This document shows positions 10,771 through 21,366 of a stretch of 33,110 nucleotides of DNA, piece after piece; position 1 is the first letter of the stretch; each line of letters begins with the position of its first letter. Source of the DNA: Polymyxa betae (taxonomy: Eukaryota; Endomyxa; Phytomyxea; Plasmodiophorida; Plasmodiophoridae); assembly GCA_003693705.1 (NCBI GenBank), contig RBZT01000462.1:1-33110 (forward strand). Direction: 5' to 3'. The notes beneath the pieces were generated by a model, which made no database searches, was not told where the DNA came from, and saw only the letters and a program-made list of their open reading frames with translations. Both the position numbers and the translations under genes were made by a program.

Positions 10771-12480
10771 TTACATCTTCTCAGATATATGCATTCTCCT
10801 CTGTGAAATACTCACCAACTCCTTGAACTCATTCGACAGTCGAAATCGAAAAAACGAATCATCTTTAATCAGCTTCAAAATCTCTGTAGAATCAGTTACG
10901 TTCGATATAGAGCAGGCAACCCGGTAGTAACATTACCAAAATACAGTTGCCGTAACAGCTTTAACATGACATCGGTATCAGGGAGGTTGGTATCGGCCGG
11001 ATTCACCTTCACAGACGAGATTCGAATCGAATTTCTACGCCTGTCTCTATATCTTCCCTCAATCATTTCTTGGAACTCAACCTGCATCATTTGTTACTTA
11101 ATATTCCATCCTCTAATCGGCATCATCGATGAACACTGGAAAACGGAATTTTAAAAAATCCATTCACCTTTAACTCGCAGCTGATATTGACTTCATTGGG
11201 GCTTCGTTCACGAATAAACACATCGTAAATATGACGGAAATGTTCGACAACTTTCTCCGGATCTGTTTGATTGCGATTGCGATGTAGCACCTCCCATAGC
11301 AGGAGATTCTCTACCGAGAATTCCAGCGTTAGAAATCGTTGCATAGCCTCGAATCCATCTGGATTCTGTAATACTTGTAGGATATCAGAATTCACATCCA
11401 ATGGTCGTATTTCTGATTTCGGCATCTCAATAGGTATCGTACTGAGTCCATTTGGATCTGCATATTGAATCTGATAAGATTTATACAGAGGATACCACAT
11501 CTGTATGGCGATGTGCTCTATACAGAGACCAACTAATACGAACTGGATCTGCTCTTGAAGATATCCAAAGGCTATTATCGCCGCAATCATCAGATTGCCC
11601 AATAGAGCCCAAATACCGAGAACTTTGAGTTCGACGACGATAAAGAACCCATCTCGAACATGTCGTAATTTATATGTCATGATAGCGATCCCTAACAAGA
11701 AACATAGTGATAACGTCATATTCATGAAGGCAACATTATCAGAGAAGAGACATCCAACACTGTTTACAGCTATGATAAAATGTGCAGCATATAGTATGGA
11801 TATGATAGTAAGAGAGCAGACCCAAATATTACGTGATGAAGCCACCCAAGGATGTCTTAATATCCAGATATCAGTAGCAGCACCGCCAGTTAATCGAGCG
11901 TTCGTCAGATATGAGGCTAGAAACAGCTTCCAGAATCGAGCAGGTAGCAGTATATACATCGATATAAATCCAAGCTCTATGAAAACAGCGGGTTACAAAA
12001 AGAATTCTCTTAAAAAAATGGAATTTTATACAGCGTGATTTGTTTCTACATACCAAATAGCTCATTAATCCAGCATTTATCAAAGATTGTCATAATGAAT
12101 GAAGTCCGTGAGAAGCATCCCAAATACATGGACACATTAGCGGCAATCTGACCGTCCAAATCAGTCAGTCCACGATACAGGCATGTAACGGGGTGTTATG
12201 TTACCAGTAGGTACGGGTCGCGTACTTTCAATGGCTGGATCAGACGTCGTTTCAGGACCCAGATCACAGAGATGAGCAGAACAATGCCATAGATGGCCAT
12301 ACAAACCATAGCGATTACATCAATATGATTCATGATGATATCGGGTTGGTTACACCATGTTACAAGATCACAACCATCAGCAAACGACGCGATCGATTCG
12401 GTCGTACTACCCGCCTCGAACAGGCTGACATATATCTGGGACCCCGAATCCGAGATCTTGGTCCAATTTGCTGACCTCCA
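10771..12480 (-). CDS. Seven-helix receptor fused to RGS domain
   Basis: Membrane protein with a 7TM region and a C-terminal RGS domain, the module that speeds GTP hydrolysis by G-alpha. Exons (minus): 12480-12205, 12147-12054, 11976-11168, 11081-10937, 10883-10771; phases close throughout. Introns are 57, 77, 86 and 53 bases. The outer segment includes DGCDLVTWC; helices follow (for example MVCMAIYGIVLLISVIWVL, FMNMTLSLCFLLGIAI, IWALLGNLMIAAIIAF). The RGS begins after LNV-type linker with VLQNPDGFEAMQRFL, FSVENLLLWE, SPNEVNISCELK, then ILKLIKDDSFFRF. The last exon reads to TAA at 10773-10771. An acceptor-like site at 12481 implies an upstream exon with the true start, not found; Met at 12333 is a fallback start. 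A broken relative lies at 18420-19400. Confidence 0.8.
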
Positions 12481-12900
12481 CTGCTCTTACAACTTCATGG
12501 GACCGGGATTTCTCCTTCTCTCAATCGAAATCTTGGAGCTTTTTTATAAAGTTTGTGGTATTTCTACGACCTTTGTTCATGTCATTGTATAGAATCTGCC
12601 TCATCAAAATAATCATAATGTTATGCCAGGCATAAGCTCATATATCATCAGTTAAAGTTTTCAAATAAATTAAAAACATCGTCATCATCTCTATCACATC
12701 ATGCAGCGATCTGCATACGAACAATAGGTGTAGCGATGCCAGGGTTTAGTGTTTTAGCTGGGAGATTGCAGGTCCCAGGCGCAACCTATCTGACGTGTCG
12801 TCTCAGTGTGTAACGGTATGGCTCGGGGCCTCCCTCTCTCTATCTGCTGCATTTCATTCCATCTCACGACTCGATTCTCTCTCTCTCTCTTCATGTCGTC
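12481..12900. other. Divergent intergenic region with CT tract
   Basis: It lies between the minus-strand receptor gene and the plus-strand fucosyltransferase gene. It should contain the missing first exon of the receptor and both promoters. A pyrimidine-rich stretch with CT repeats (about 12831-12892) sits just before the fucosyltransferase start and may be a promoter or initiator feature. No other gene was seen. Confidence 0.4.
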
Positions 12901-14399
12901 ATGCCTATATTAACCCGCCTATCAATATCACCGAAATGGAGACGTCGAGCCACCTTCCATACCATATCGCTATCCATGATACTCACTCTAGCTCTCATAC
13001 ATCTATTCCAAGGGCGTACTGGTCCCCATCCCATTCTATTCACCGAACGTGATACTGACAATCCCGTCATTGCTCGATATCGCTCTGTCTATGCTCATCA
13101 GATGTCGTTGCCTGTATCCGAACGTCGCTATTTAATATTGGAATTAGAAGATGAACAGTTAGGTTGGGGTAATCGGGTTGAAGCCATTTCTGGCGCCTTC
13201 TATCTAGCGCTCAACACATCGCGTATTTTCCTGATACGGAATCATGCACTCTGGCAGGCGTGCTTCGATTCCGACCCGGCCGCGCCGATCCAGTACGACC
13301 GGCACCGGGCCGATCTCGAGCCGAAGCCGCACCTGCGCCTGTCCGATGCCCGTTACGGGACGTTTCTCGATACGGATTGGAAGCAGTGGGAGTCGCGGCT
13401 GCTGCAGAACGCGTCGGTGGTCGTACTGGACTCGGCCCTGACCCGACCTGTGGTGTATGCTAGTGAGATCTGGGGTGATGAACATGGGTTCTATACAGGC
13501 ATGGGCCAGATTGTGTCGTATCTGACATTGTATCCGACCAATAATATGAGAGAAGGTATAGAGAGAGCAAGGATCAGGTTCAATATAACAGATGTTAGCA
13601 AGGGATTAGCTGTTATACAGATGAGAACTATGTATGATGATCCAGATAATTATCAGCGGGCCATGCAGGTATTCGACGAAACAAATTTTCAGAAATTTTT
13701 CAGAAGTTATTCGAATTTGTTGTTAAATTTCTTATTAAAAACTGTATTATGCCCCAAATTTCTGTGATTTTAGAAATTATTTGAATATTTGTCAAAATTT
13801 TGTTGCTAAAACCGTATCATGCCCAAATTTTCAGAAATTGTACTGAAATTATTTGAATACTTGTCAAATTTTCTTATTGAAAACTGTATCATGCCCAAAC
13901 TTGTGATAGAAAGAGTTTTTTTAACCAAAGTGTGTAGTTTGCTGCAGGGTTTTTAGGGTTTCAAAAATTGTTTGTTTCTTCTAGAATGGTGCTCGTGCTT
14001 CTCATTCAATATAATGCTGTTTAGGCTCCGAAACAGTCCGCGTTCTGGGTTTGTGCAGCCAAAGCCTTCACGGGACTCGATCCCGATCATACCGAGATCA
14101 TCTTCACCACCGATGAACCGGCCTTGAACTCCGTGGCTGTCGATCTGATGGGCCAGTACGGCCAGGTCCGTGTCAGCCCAGGTCCAGTGATCCATACCGC
14201 GGATGTCAAAGACGGCCAGTTTCCCGACCCGATCGCAGACTGGTGGCTGATGGGCCAGGCCGACCGTCTCCTATGTACTGGAACCAGTTTCTGTCATACG
14301 GCCGTCTGGAGATCCCGCAGTCGTGCTAGCCCGCACTTCTGGATTCTCTTCAATCTCTACAGAACATCGAAGACGATCTGTCGTAATATTGATGCATGA
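12901..14399 (+). CDS. Fucosyltransferase-like type II membrane protein
   Basis: Two exons, 12901-13668 and 14025-14399, phase 0, give 380 residues. After a short basic N-terminus, residues about 18-37 (FHTISLSMILTLALIHLF) form a signal anchor, so the enzyme should face the Golgi lumen. ELEDEQLGWGNRVEAISGAF matches the GLGNR-type nucleotide-sugar motif of fucosyltransferases related to GT37/GT23. AVIQMRTMYDD is the conserved Q-x-R strand, and DWWLMGQADRLLCTGTSF is the C-terminal donor-binding motif. GDP-fucose transfer to a glycan is the likely reaction; the acceptor cannot be told. Exon 1 is GC-rich in its second half. The intron holds a three-unit tandem repeat. A different glycosyltransferase with the same fold is the main alternative. 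Confidence 0.75.
13690..13905. repeat. Three-unit tandem repeat in fucosyltransferase intron
   Basis: Three imperfect AT-rich units of about 71 bases each end in actgtatcatgcccaaa or a near variant (13741, 13811, 13883). Each contains an aaattattTgaata-like segment. Unit spacing is 70 and 72 bases. It lies wholly within the single intron. Confidence 0.8.
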
Positions 14400-15074
14400 T
14401 CTTTTAGATAGAGATAAAATCACTGTTTATTATATGTTCGTGATAGAAGCCCATCTAACAATCTATAGCGATATTCGAAGATTGCAATCTGCGAATGAAC
14501 AATCCCCAACGTCCGCTTGATCGATTTCATCCATGCTGCCGATCGTGGCTTTGGTCCGCGTCAAATTGCGGACTTGCGGTCTGAATACCGTATAATCTCC
14601 GTACGCCGTCCCCTTTTGTGTATCAAACATGTGTACCAAGTCTTTGAAACTGAAGATCGGAGTTCGAGTCTTCGTGACGGAGCCTGTTTTTTTTTCATCT
14701 TCCGCCTTATTCTATGATTCTTCTTAAGAGATATTTGATGCAGATTTTTTTGCAGGCGATTGCGCACATCAAGAGAGGACAGTTCTAATGTTTCCCCAAC
14801 GTCACATATTGATCTTTCACAGCCACTTTTTTCTCATTAACCCGCATTGTCCTCTTGATGATAACCAGTACTTGGAGCTGGCAGAATCATAACCTCCGTG
14901 AATATCAAAATTGTCATCTCTTCGCAATTCTACTCAATTACAGGGCGGTTCAGCTGCAGGTATGAACCTTTGGAAAGGAACATCTATAAGCATGATGATC
15001 CCTCTGATTTGAGAGATTCCGACTTGTATACAAATGACAAAGTGATCGTTTAATGTGCAGCAGTATATATCGAG
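14400..15074. other. Intergenic, no supported gene
   Basis: No convincing frame on either strand. A T-arm-like hairpin (14658-14674, loop TTCGAGT) is followed by a run of T at 14687, but no matching tRNA 5' half was found. It probably includes the 3' end of the fucosyltransferase transcript. Confidence 0.35.
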
Positions 15075-15876
15075 TTAATGGTGATGCAAAATGGCATTGA
15101 TTTTGTTGATGAGGTTATGGCAATCATCGTTTAAATAATACTGGTCCAGGTACCATCGGTATCGTTGCCGGCATTGATCCCCATCCAACATCTCAAAGTA
15201 GAGCGATACATTGTTGGTCTCATGAAATTCCAGAAGATGTCGGTCTACCAATGCCTTATTGCGAATAAATTGGTTTAATTTAATCGACTGGGAATAGAGC
15301 TTTAAATATCGCTCCCATATGTAAGATGGTATATTTCATAGTATGATTGCCATTCGAACCTCTGCTTGCGTAAATGCTCCATAAAATATTCTCCAATCTG
15401 GAGCTCGAGTATCCACAGCAGATCAATATTTCCCATTGGGAATTTGCGATTGGAAAACGGATGCTGCACTCTTGGAGATCTTCGCCAAAAGCTTTCGTAG
15501 CTTTTGGTACCGTTCATGGTAAGCGTCTCTTAGCACGCGCACATTACAGTATAAACTATCTCTCATCTCATATCGAACATTGAAATCGCTTTGCAGACGA
15601 GGTTGTAGCAGATACATTATTTCTGGTCTATCATTCTTCCAAACAATTTGATTATGATAAAAATCCGACATCGTTAATCTGATTCGCTATAGATTGTCTT
15701 TGTCAATCTCAGATGTTCAAACACGTCCGCTTTCAACAGCAAGGTTGACCTACATCCCCTTTTAACAAACCGTTGGTTCATGGCAGAATTATTAACAAAG
15801 TCGGGATTGGAATATCCGAACGTGATCCGCTGGATAACAGGAGTATTCGAATTGAGAAAATCCGTCTATCATTGCA
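15075..15876 (-). pseudogene. Unidentified broken coding region
   Basis: Four open stretches follow each other on the minus strand in different frames. They are about 15876-15685 (ending KADVFEHLRLTKTIYSESD), 15671-15423 (YLLQPRLQSDFNVRYEMRDS), about 15440-15302 (EYFMEHLRKQRFEW), and about 15320-15075 (NQFIRNKALVDRHLLEFH, then RYRWYLDQYYLNDD). The sequences read like ordinary protein, rich in aromatic and charged residues. The frame changes lack good GT-AG introns, so frameshift decay is more likely than splicing. I do not recognise the family. An intron-rich live gene cannot be excluded. Confidence 0.35.
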
Positions 15877-16399
15877 ACAGGATATTGCATGACTCCCTTC
15901 TGAAAATTACATTTAGATTTAAGAAAGATTTCAGAGCTTTATCTGCCAATATGATAGCCCTCACTCAGACCTTTATAACATGTCTTTCGATGGAATATTC
16001 AATTTCATCAGATTAAGAGGAATCTTCCCTTCCTGTACCCGATAGACTGTCAAGAAGATTACAGATTAACTGACGGCCTTCAATCTGACAAAAAGAGCTG
16101 GATTTGGTTCGACTAAAATGCAAAACTTATCATTTTCGGGATTATGCCTTTTTGCTGTGTTTTTTTCAATCAGAAACTTTCCCAAACTATTGAAGGAAGG
16201 TTTCTTTATGGGATAACTTCTGAACGATCCAAACGATGACAAAACCCATTCGTAACAGCATATTCCGATGTCAAATAAATCCCATGAAAGTCCCCGTTGG
16301 CCAAGCCTGGCGAGCCGCTGGTTAGGGTTTAGGGTTTCGCATTCGAGACTTTCTCTCTCCGTCGTACAGTGTGTCCAGCATCATCCTTTTATAAGGTTG
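15877..16399. other. Upstream region of ALAD
   Basis: No supported gene. The right end (from about 16268) is open in frame with ALAD and holds an alternative ATG at 16268. Using it would add 44 residues that include the telomere-like string. I judge it to be leader sequence because ALAD proteins normally start close to the LHGGYH motif. Confidence 0.4.
16320..16338 (+). promoter_or_regulatory. Telobox-like motif upstream of ALAD
   Basis: The same 19 bases as at 6262 (ggttagggtttagggtttc), here 62 bases before the ALAD start codon. In other eukaryotes AAACCCTAA boxes near starts bind telobox proteins. Whether this one is functional or a short telomeric insertion is not known. Confidence 0.4.
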
Positions 16400-18087
16400 A
16401 TGTCGTCGTCACGTCTTCATGGCGGCTATCATTCATCAGTGCTGCGTTCATGGCAGTCGGCCGGGACCCAGGTTAACGCCGCCGACCTGGTCCTGCCCGT
16501 CTTCGTCACCGACTCGGCCGACGATGCCGTTGAGGATATCGCCTCCATGCCCGGTGTGAAACGATTCGGCGTTGGTAGACTGGTTGAATTTATAGGACCG
16601 CTTATTGATTTAGGTATCATTTAACGTGTTCACATCACTCTTATGATCGATCTTCACATCACATGTTTGCTGTTTGAAACGTCCATCAACTTCTCATAGT
16701 TTTAAATTTCATGTTTCTGTTTTTTATTATCCTTTTTCCAGCTCTCTTCTCACTGCCGATTTTCTTCATTTTTGCTCCATCTTTCATTGATTCCTGGCTT
16801 CTGAAGGATAATTCTGGGGTCGATTTCATGCACAACATTTCTCAGATTGTTTCCAGGGCTGCAATCCGTTCTAATCTTCGGCGTTCTATCAAGCCCTGCC
16901 TCCAAGGATCCCGAAGCCACATGCGCTCTGGACCGGTCTGGGCCAGCACCACGCGCGATCCAGCTTCTCAAGCAGGCGTATCCGAATCTGATTGTCATCG
17001 CCGACGTCTGCATGTCAGAACCGTTATCCGCGCTTGTTGTCTGTATCGACAAGATTGGTGTTCAGGTGTCCATATTCGAGCCATGGTCATTGTGGATATC
17101 TTGATGATGATGGTCGTATCGTGAACGAACCAAGCATAGCTCGTATGGCGGACATTGCTGTGCTGTACGCCGAATGCGGCGCCGATATCGTCGCTCCCTC
17201 CGACATGATGGATGGTCGTGTGAAGGCCATCAAAGATAAACTTCAGCAGTAAGCCTCGTCATTGGTAGTTTCTTTTAGATTTTTTTTCTGAAATATTCAA
17301 CAGAAGTCAGATAGTTGTTTCTATTTTCCATTTCTTATGCGGATGTTTGCCATCGTTTTCCTCTAATTTTTTGTCTTATTAGGCATCGGTATGGCTCGAA
17401 AGTGGCCGTCATGTCATATTCATCAAAGTTCGCCTCGTCATTGTACGGGCCGTTTCGTGAGGCTGCGAAATCAGCGCCTGGGAAGGGCGATCGAACTGCC
17501 TATCAGCTGCCTCCTGGTAGCAGAGGTTCGTATTTCCATCGAATATTGTTTCTATCGGCTCGTCTTTCTGCACTTTTTTTGATTTCTTTGTTTGTTGGCT
17601 TCGTTTGTCCATCCGTCCTGAACACCGTTTGATCATCTCTGGAATAGGTTTGGCGATTCGCGCTTCTCGACGCGACATTGTCGAAGGTGCTGATTTCGTG
17701 ATGGTGAAGCCTGCTCTGTGGTATCTGGATGTTATACGAGATATTGCTAATGAGTCTTCTTTACCTATTGCTGCATATCAAGTCTCAGGAGAATATTCCA
17801 TGATTTATCATGCTGCCAAATCGGTCCGTATCAGGCAATTTCTTCTGTTGTTTTTTTGTTTTAGAGGGTTAGGAGCTCTTAAAATAATCTATTTTTTTGT
17901 TTTTTTTTCCGATTTTCATGTTTTTTTTTATCTGTATCTCATTGTGTCATTACAGGGTTCGCTTGACCTCAAAGCGGCTGTTATGGAATCTTTGACGGCA
18001 TTAAAACGTGCCGGGGCCAGTATTCTGATCACGTACTTTACACCCGAGATCCTGTCCTGGCTCTCCAATCTCGAACGTGTTCCGTAG
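16400..18087 (+). CDS. HEM2: Delta-aminolevulinate dehydratase (porphobilinogen synthase)
   Basis: Second enzyme of haem synthesis: it joins two 5-aminolevulinate molecules to porphobilinogen, usually as an octamer in the cytosol. Six exons: 16400-16613, 16857-17013, 17066-17248, 17383-17525, 17648-17823, 17956-18087. All phases close to give 334 residues, the normal family length. The N-terminus is [15 protein letters not shown]. The zinc site is [14 protein letters not shown], with all three cysteines, built across the exon 2/3 junction. The two active-site lysines are in SYSSKFAS and [27 protein letters not shown] and YQLPPGSRG are also present. This is the zinc-dependent animal/fungal type. 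Introns are 52-243 bases. Nothing is broken. It lies between an unknown gene relic and a decayed receptor copy. Confidence 0.95.
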
Positions 18088-18419
18088 TCTGCATTGATTA
18101 ACACTCTTGTGACTATAGTAATCTGTATTCCTATGCAGTGTAATAAACTGTTGCAAACCATCTTTCATCTTGAGGATTTCGTTCACCAGCAGGTCGTGAA
18201 TCTTCTGGTATTTTATATCAGCAGATTTCTGGTTAATCAATGTCCTGCCTTCCCTTTGTGATATTTTGGAGCTATTTTAATCTTGTATCGCGATTAATTT
18301 TTGAATATTTTCTGACGGATTCGAAGATGTGATCTGGTCATGCTCTGATATTCATCGGATTGCTCAAAACCACCAACAGCATCGTCGTTTATCAGTCATA
18401 CAATGTCTAAATCAATAAA
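18088..18419. other. Intergenic after ALAD
   Basis: This AT-rich stretch holds the ALAD 3' end and then the far end of the decayed receptor copy. No frame with recognisable content was seen. Confidence 0.35.
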
Positions 18420-19400
18420 CGATATTTAGGACCAGATGCCTTAATAGATGCGTTATTTTATACATCTGATGCAGCAGACGTAACTTCGTCTGTGAAGTGT
18501 CGGGTCCGAATTGTGATCTGATTTTAGACTTTGTGGAAGTTGAAGCAGGCCTGGGCCAGTATATCTTCCTTCCATCACATTCTGCAACTGAAAACATATA
18601 GCAAACTGTTTGTAGGAGCATACTGCATCACGATTGCTTGTTAGATTTTGCTGCAACTCCGATCTAATTGTTGACTTGATTCTGGCTCGAATCTCCTACA
18701 AAGTCGTCATAAATATGGAGCAGCGTTATCAAAGAAAAGTCTACCTGCGATGTCCATGGAGCTGTTCCCATACGAGTATATTTTCGAGTCTATTTTCAAC
18801 TGAACATTCAAAAGCCAAGAAATGTTTCGTGGCCTTGAGCCCATCCGGATGTTGAAGCATTTGCGAAATGTTTGAGGAATTCTGAGAATTTATTGATCAA
18901 GTTTCATGCCGCAGTCGAGGCTCTTCTGATTGCGAGTTGCATCCGATCCATCTAATTGGATTTCTCTAAAGCGGATTATACATCCGAATAACAATCTGCG
19001 GAAACCGATCGCCATCACGAATTTGACGAAATCGGAAGATCATAACAGCCAGCGCTGTTACTCAGCAACTATCAAATATCAAGCCCATGATCTCAACATA
19101 ATCAGAATACAAGAAATCATCGGTGCGCAAGATCACCGAGATCCGCCCAGGGGATAGTACGGCGAGGACGGCCACAGAACCGAATTTGATCATACGGAAT
19201 GGATTCCATCCAGGGAGGGCGTGATATTACTCAGTTAGAATTGCAACGGGCGCTAGTCTGATGCGATGCCGGAAAACGGTATCCAGAATCGGGCCAGTAC
19301 GAGTCCGTACATGGACAATGATCTGTTCGGATTCAGACGATATCTTAGATTGAGATTTGGTTGATGAAACAGTTGGCTGTAGCCCGATAGGAACCTATGC
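18420..19400 (-). pseudogene. Decayed 7TM-RGS receptor copy
   Basis: Translated pieces follow the order of the intact gene at 10771-12480. SMYGLVLARFW (about 19310) matches SMYILLPARFW. IFRFRQIRDGDRFPQIVI matches the helix 5 to 6 loop. LQHPDGLKATKHFLAFE and CSVENRLENILVWEQL (18850-18760) match the RGS start. HIYDDFVGDSSQNQVNN matches the SPNEVN segment. NVMEGRY (about 18575) matches the exon 4 start, after a retained cag acceptor. Stops interrupt it (for example after SGIASD, after IFDSC and after YNPL), and much of the helix 4 region is scrambled. It is therefore a non-functional paralogue. The opening exons were not found upstream. Confidence 0.8.
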
Positions 19401-19604
19401 AATAAGACAACTAATCTAATGATTCTCAGGGGTCGGGAAAATACTATTTATGATTGATTCCTTGCCAAAGCTGAAAGGGGATAATTCCTGACTTCGTTCC
19501 AATCGACGGAATTAATCATCTTTCTTCGGTAATCAATAAGAAAAAATTTATTATTTGACGATTAGCATTTTCTATCGCATTTGAATAATAGGAATATGCT
19601 GTAA

Positions 19605-19802
19605 TCAAATGCTGCTCCGCTCCCAAGCGCCGGGCAAATAATTCATGATGGTTGACATGAAATATGCTGCCTGGTCAGAAACAAATATTTTCGAGTGTCC
19701 AAAGAGAGAACGCGACTGTAGTAATGAATCTACAGTGGTATCACTATTGGGAATAATAACAGGTTCCAATAAAACCAAACCCGAAAAATCGTCTCTGATC
19801 AC
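19605..19802 (-). mobile_element. Ty3/gypsy integrase core fragment
   Basis: A 65-codon frame on the minus strand carries the integrase-type pattern IRDDFSGLV, SLFGHSKIFVSDQ and YFMSTIMNYL. DD-SG and SDQ-F are the catalytic strand contexts of Ty3-type integrases. No flanking integrase parts were found on this strand, so it is a fragment. Confidence 0.6.
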
Positions 19803-19899
19803 AAAGATTCATTGATAGTTTACCGAGCTCCTTGATTTAGAAGCAACATATAGATAATCAAAATGCAAAACCTCATTTGGCTTTGTACCATGTCATGCT

Positions 19900-20300
19900 G
19901 CTCCCAGGGGTCGATTGATTTGTTGGGGTATTGATTTACGTGAATTTAATTATATAATCCACCATATCCCAGGTGAAAACAATATTCGGGCTGATCTACT
20001 TTCATGTAGCAGGTCTTTTTAATGATAGCCCGACCGTCCAAGTTAGTCGATTAAAACATCAGATGATGACTCGGTTGTCGATCCAATCACCATAGTACAC
20101 ACGACTACTCGTGTGCAACCTTAAAATTTTAATCTGGCCAGACCTTAGTCCTATCTGATACAGGAGCAGAGTCTCCACCGTTCTCATGACAGCTTTGCTA
20201 AGAACTCAGATGGACTTATGAGTACGAATCTGATTTGTCGCCTATGCATCATAGCACATTCTGGATGTCATTGTGGACATTTATCTACAAAAGATACATG
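19900..20300 (+). mobile_element. Ty3/gypsy RNase H end and integrase zinc finger fragment
   Basis: On the plus strand 19912-20022 reads RLICWGIDLREFNYIIHHIP then GENNIRADLLSC, the end of the RNase H of Ty3/gypsy elements. About 20219-20290 reads LCIIAHSGCHCGHLSTKD, resembling the H-H-C-C zinc finger at the integrase start (AHSG-x-GH). This is the correct order on the plus strand, opposite to the integrase core fragment just to the left. Stops separate the parts. Confidence 0.6.
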
Positions 20301-21075
20301 ATCTCTGTTACAAAAGTGGGTGTACTGGATTGGAATGGAGCAGGATGTCAAGGCTATCTGCACATTTTGCCTGCAAAGAGTGAATTTTGTTTCTACCCCA
20401 AAACACCACCATGCAGTCTGACCACTCTATCTGCCTTCGTGTCGTGCTCCGACAGCATGGCGCGGTCTCCCAAAGTCCTGGTCGTGGCGGTATGCGGCCG
20501 GACTCACGCCGTGGTCGCTTAAAGACTGGTCGCGGCCTCCTGACATGGTCGTCACGCACCTTCTTGTCCGTCGACAAGACACTCTTGTTTTTGTAGCCTC
20601 TACAAAAGATGTTGCTCCTGTGACTCTTTCTCTTTTTGTTATTCATAGTAATTTTCGAATACACACGAAAAGTCTCATTCCGCTCACCTTTAGCAATCTT
20701 TGGGATCTGACACTTTTCCACTCCGACTTACCAGAATCCGATTAGAATAGCTCTAAAAATTGTTCCTTCCGTATCCAAGAATAATTTCTTTTATAGAGTC
20801 ATTCCCAGAATTATCCCATTGGGAAATTCGAAATTATTTATTGTCAGGAAGGACTAAGAATAATTCCTTACCAAGAATCTCCCGACCCCGTGGTGATTCT
20901 AATCTCTGCATATGGAATATCCTGATTCTTTACCACCATATGTATTGTACGAAGACGTCATCTACAGCCACTAAAAGGATGTGCTCCCTGATTATTGGTA
21001 ATGTTACATGACATATTCACATGATATATCTGAAATTAAATCAACAATATAGTAACATCTCTTTTCGTGGCATTC
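20301..21075. other. No supported gene; probable retroelement debris
   Basis: It follows the plus-strand integrase finger. The minus frame 20721-20308 is arginine/lysine-rich in its middle and has no known motif. The plus frames are short. I infer degraded integrase and long-terminal-repeat sequence but cannot show it. Confidence 0.3.
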
Positions 21076-21366
21076 TTAAAGACCACTCCTTTGCCTCTCT
21101 AAATATACAGTACATACTAGAAAAAATAATAATATGGACAAGAATGAAATGGACTGTGCAACAATCGCAATGTGGAAGGTCGTTTTGGTCTGGCGGCGAT
21201 GAAGCCGGTCAGCGACTTCAGGAAAGCGTTGCTGAAATTGTTGGAGGCCTTTCAAAGGCGGTCGGGTACGGGCCGTGTTGTGCTGACGGAAGCTGGCATT
21301 GGGTGATAGGACGGGACTGTTCGAATGCAGAATCTGATCAGCAAGATGAATCAATGAATGTAACAT
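21076..21366 (-). CDS. Small ORF with C-terminal membrane helix
   Basis: A 96-codon minus frame. Its C-terminus (IAIVAQSISFLSILLFFLVC) is a hydrophobic helix after a basic stretch (RRQTKTTFHIA), as in tail-anchored proteins. Upstream on the same strand near 21790-21520 are short open pieces (YSDLDRLLKDKFKQW, then an apparent 48-base intron to VVELTESLAFLELDL), which might be earlier exons. I tested a SNARE reading and found no convincing heptad motif. It may be chance. Confidence 0.2.
   Translation of the reverse strand: MLHSLIHLADQILHSNSPVLSPNASFRQHNTARTRPPLKGLQQFQQRFPEVADRLHRRQTKTTFHIAIVAQSISFLSILLFFLVCTVYLERQRSGL

Noticed and set aside
12170-12204. In-frame TAA after exon 1 of the 7TM-RGS gene as evidence of a pseudogene
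   Set aside because: A 57-base GT-AG intron (12204-12148) with an actgactga branch-like site removes the stop and keeps the phase.
14597-14690. Possible tRNA with long variable arm ending in poly-T
   Set aside because: A good T arm (loop TTCGAGT) and a T run are present, but the only candidate 5' acceptor strand pairs at five of seven positions, and no A box or D arm was found.
16268-16399. Upstream ATG as ALAD start with a targeting peptide
   Set aside because: The added residues come from the telomere-like string and lack a clear presequence pattern; family members start close to the LHGGYH motif.
20308-20721. 137-codon minus frame
   Set aside because: It is basic and low in motifs and lies next to Ty3 debris; no family resemblance was found.
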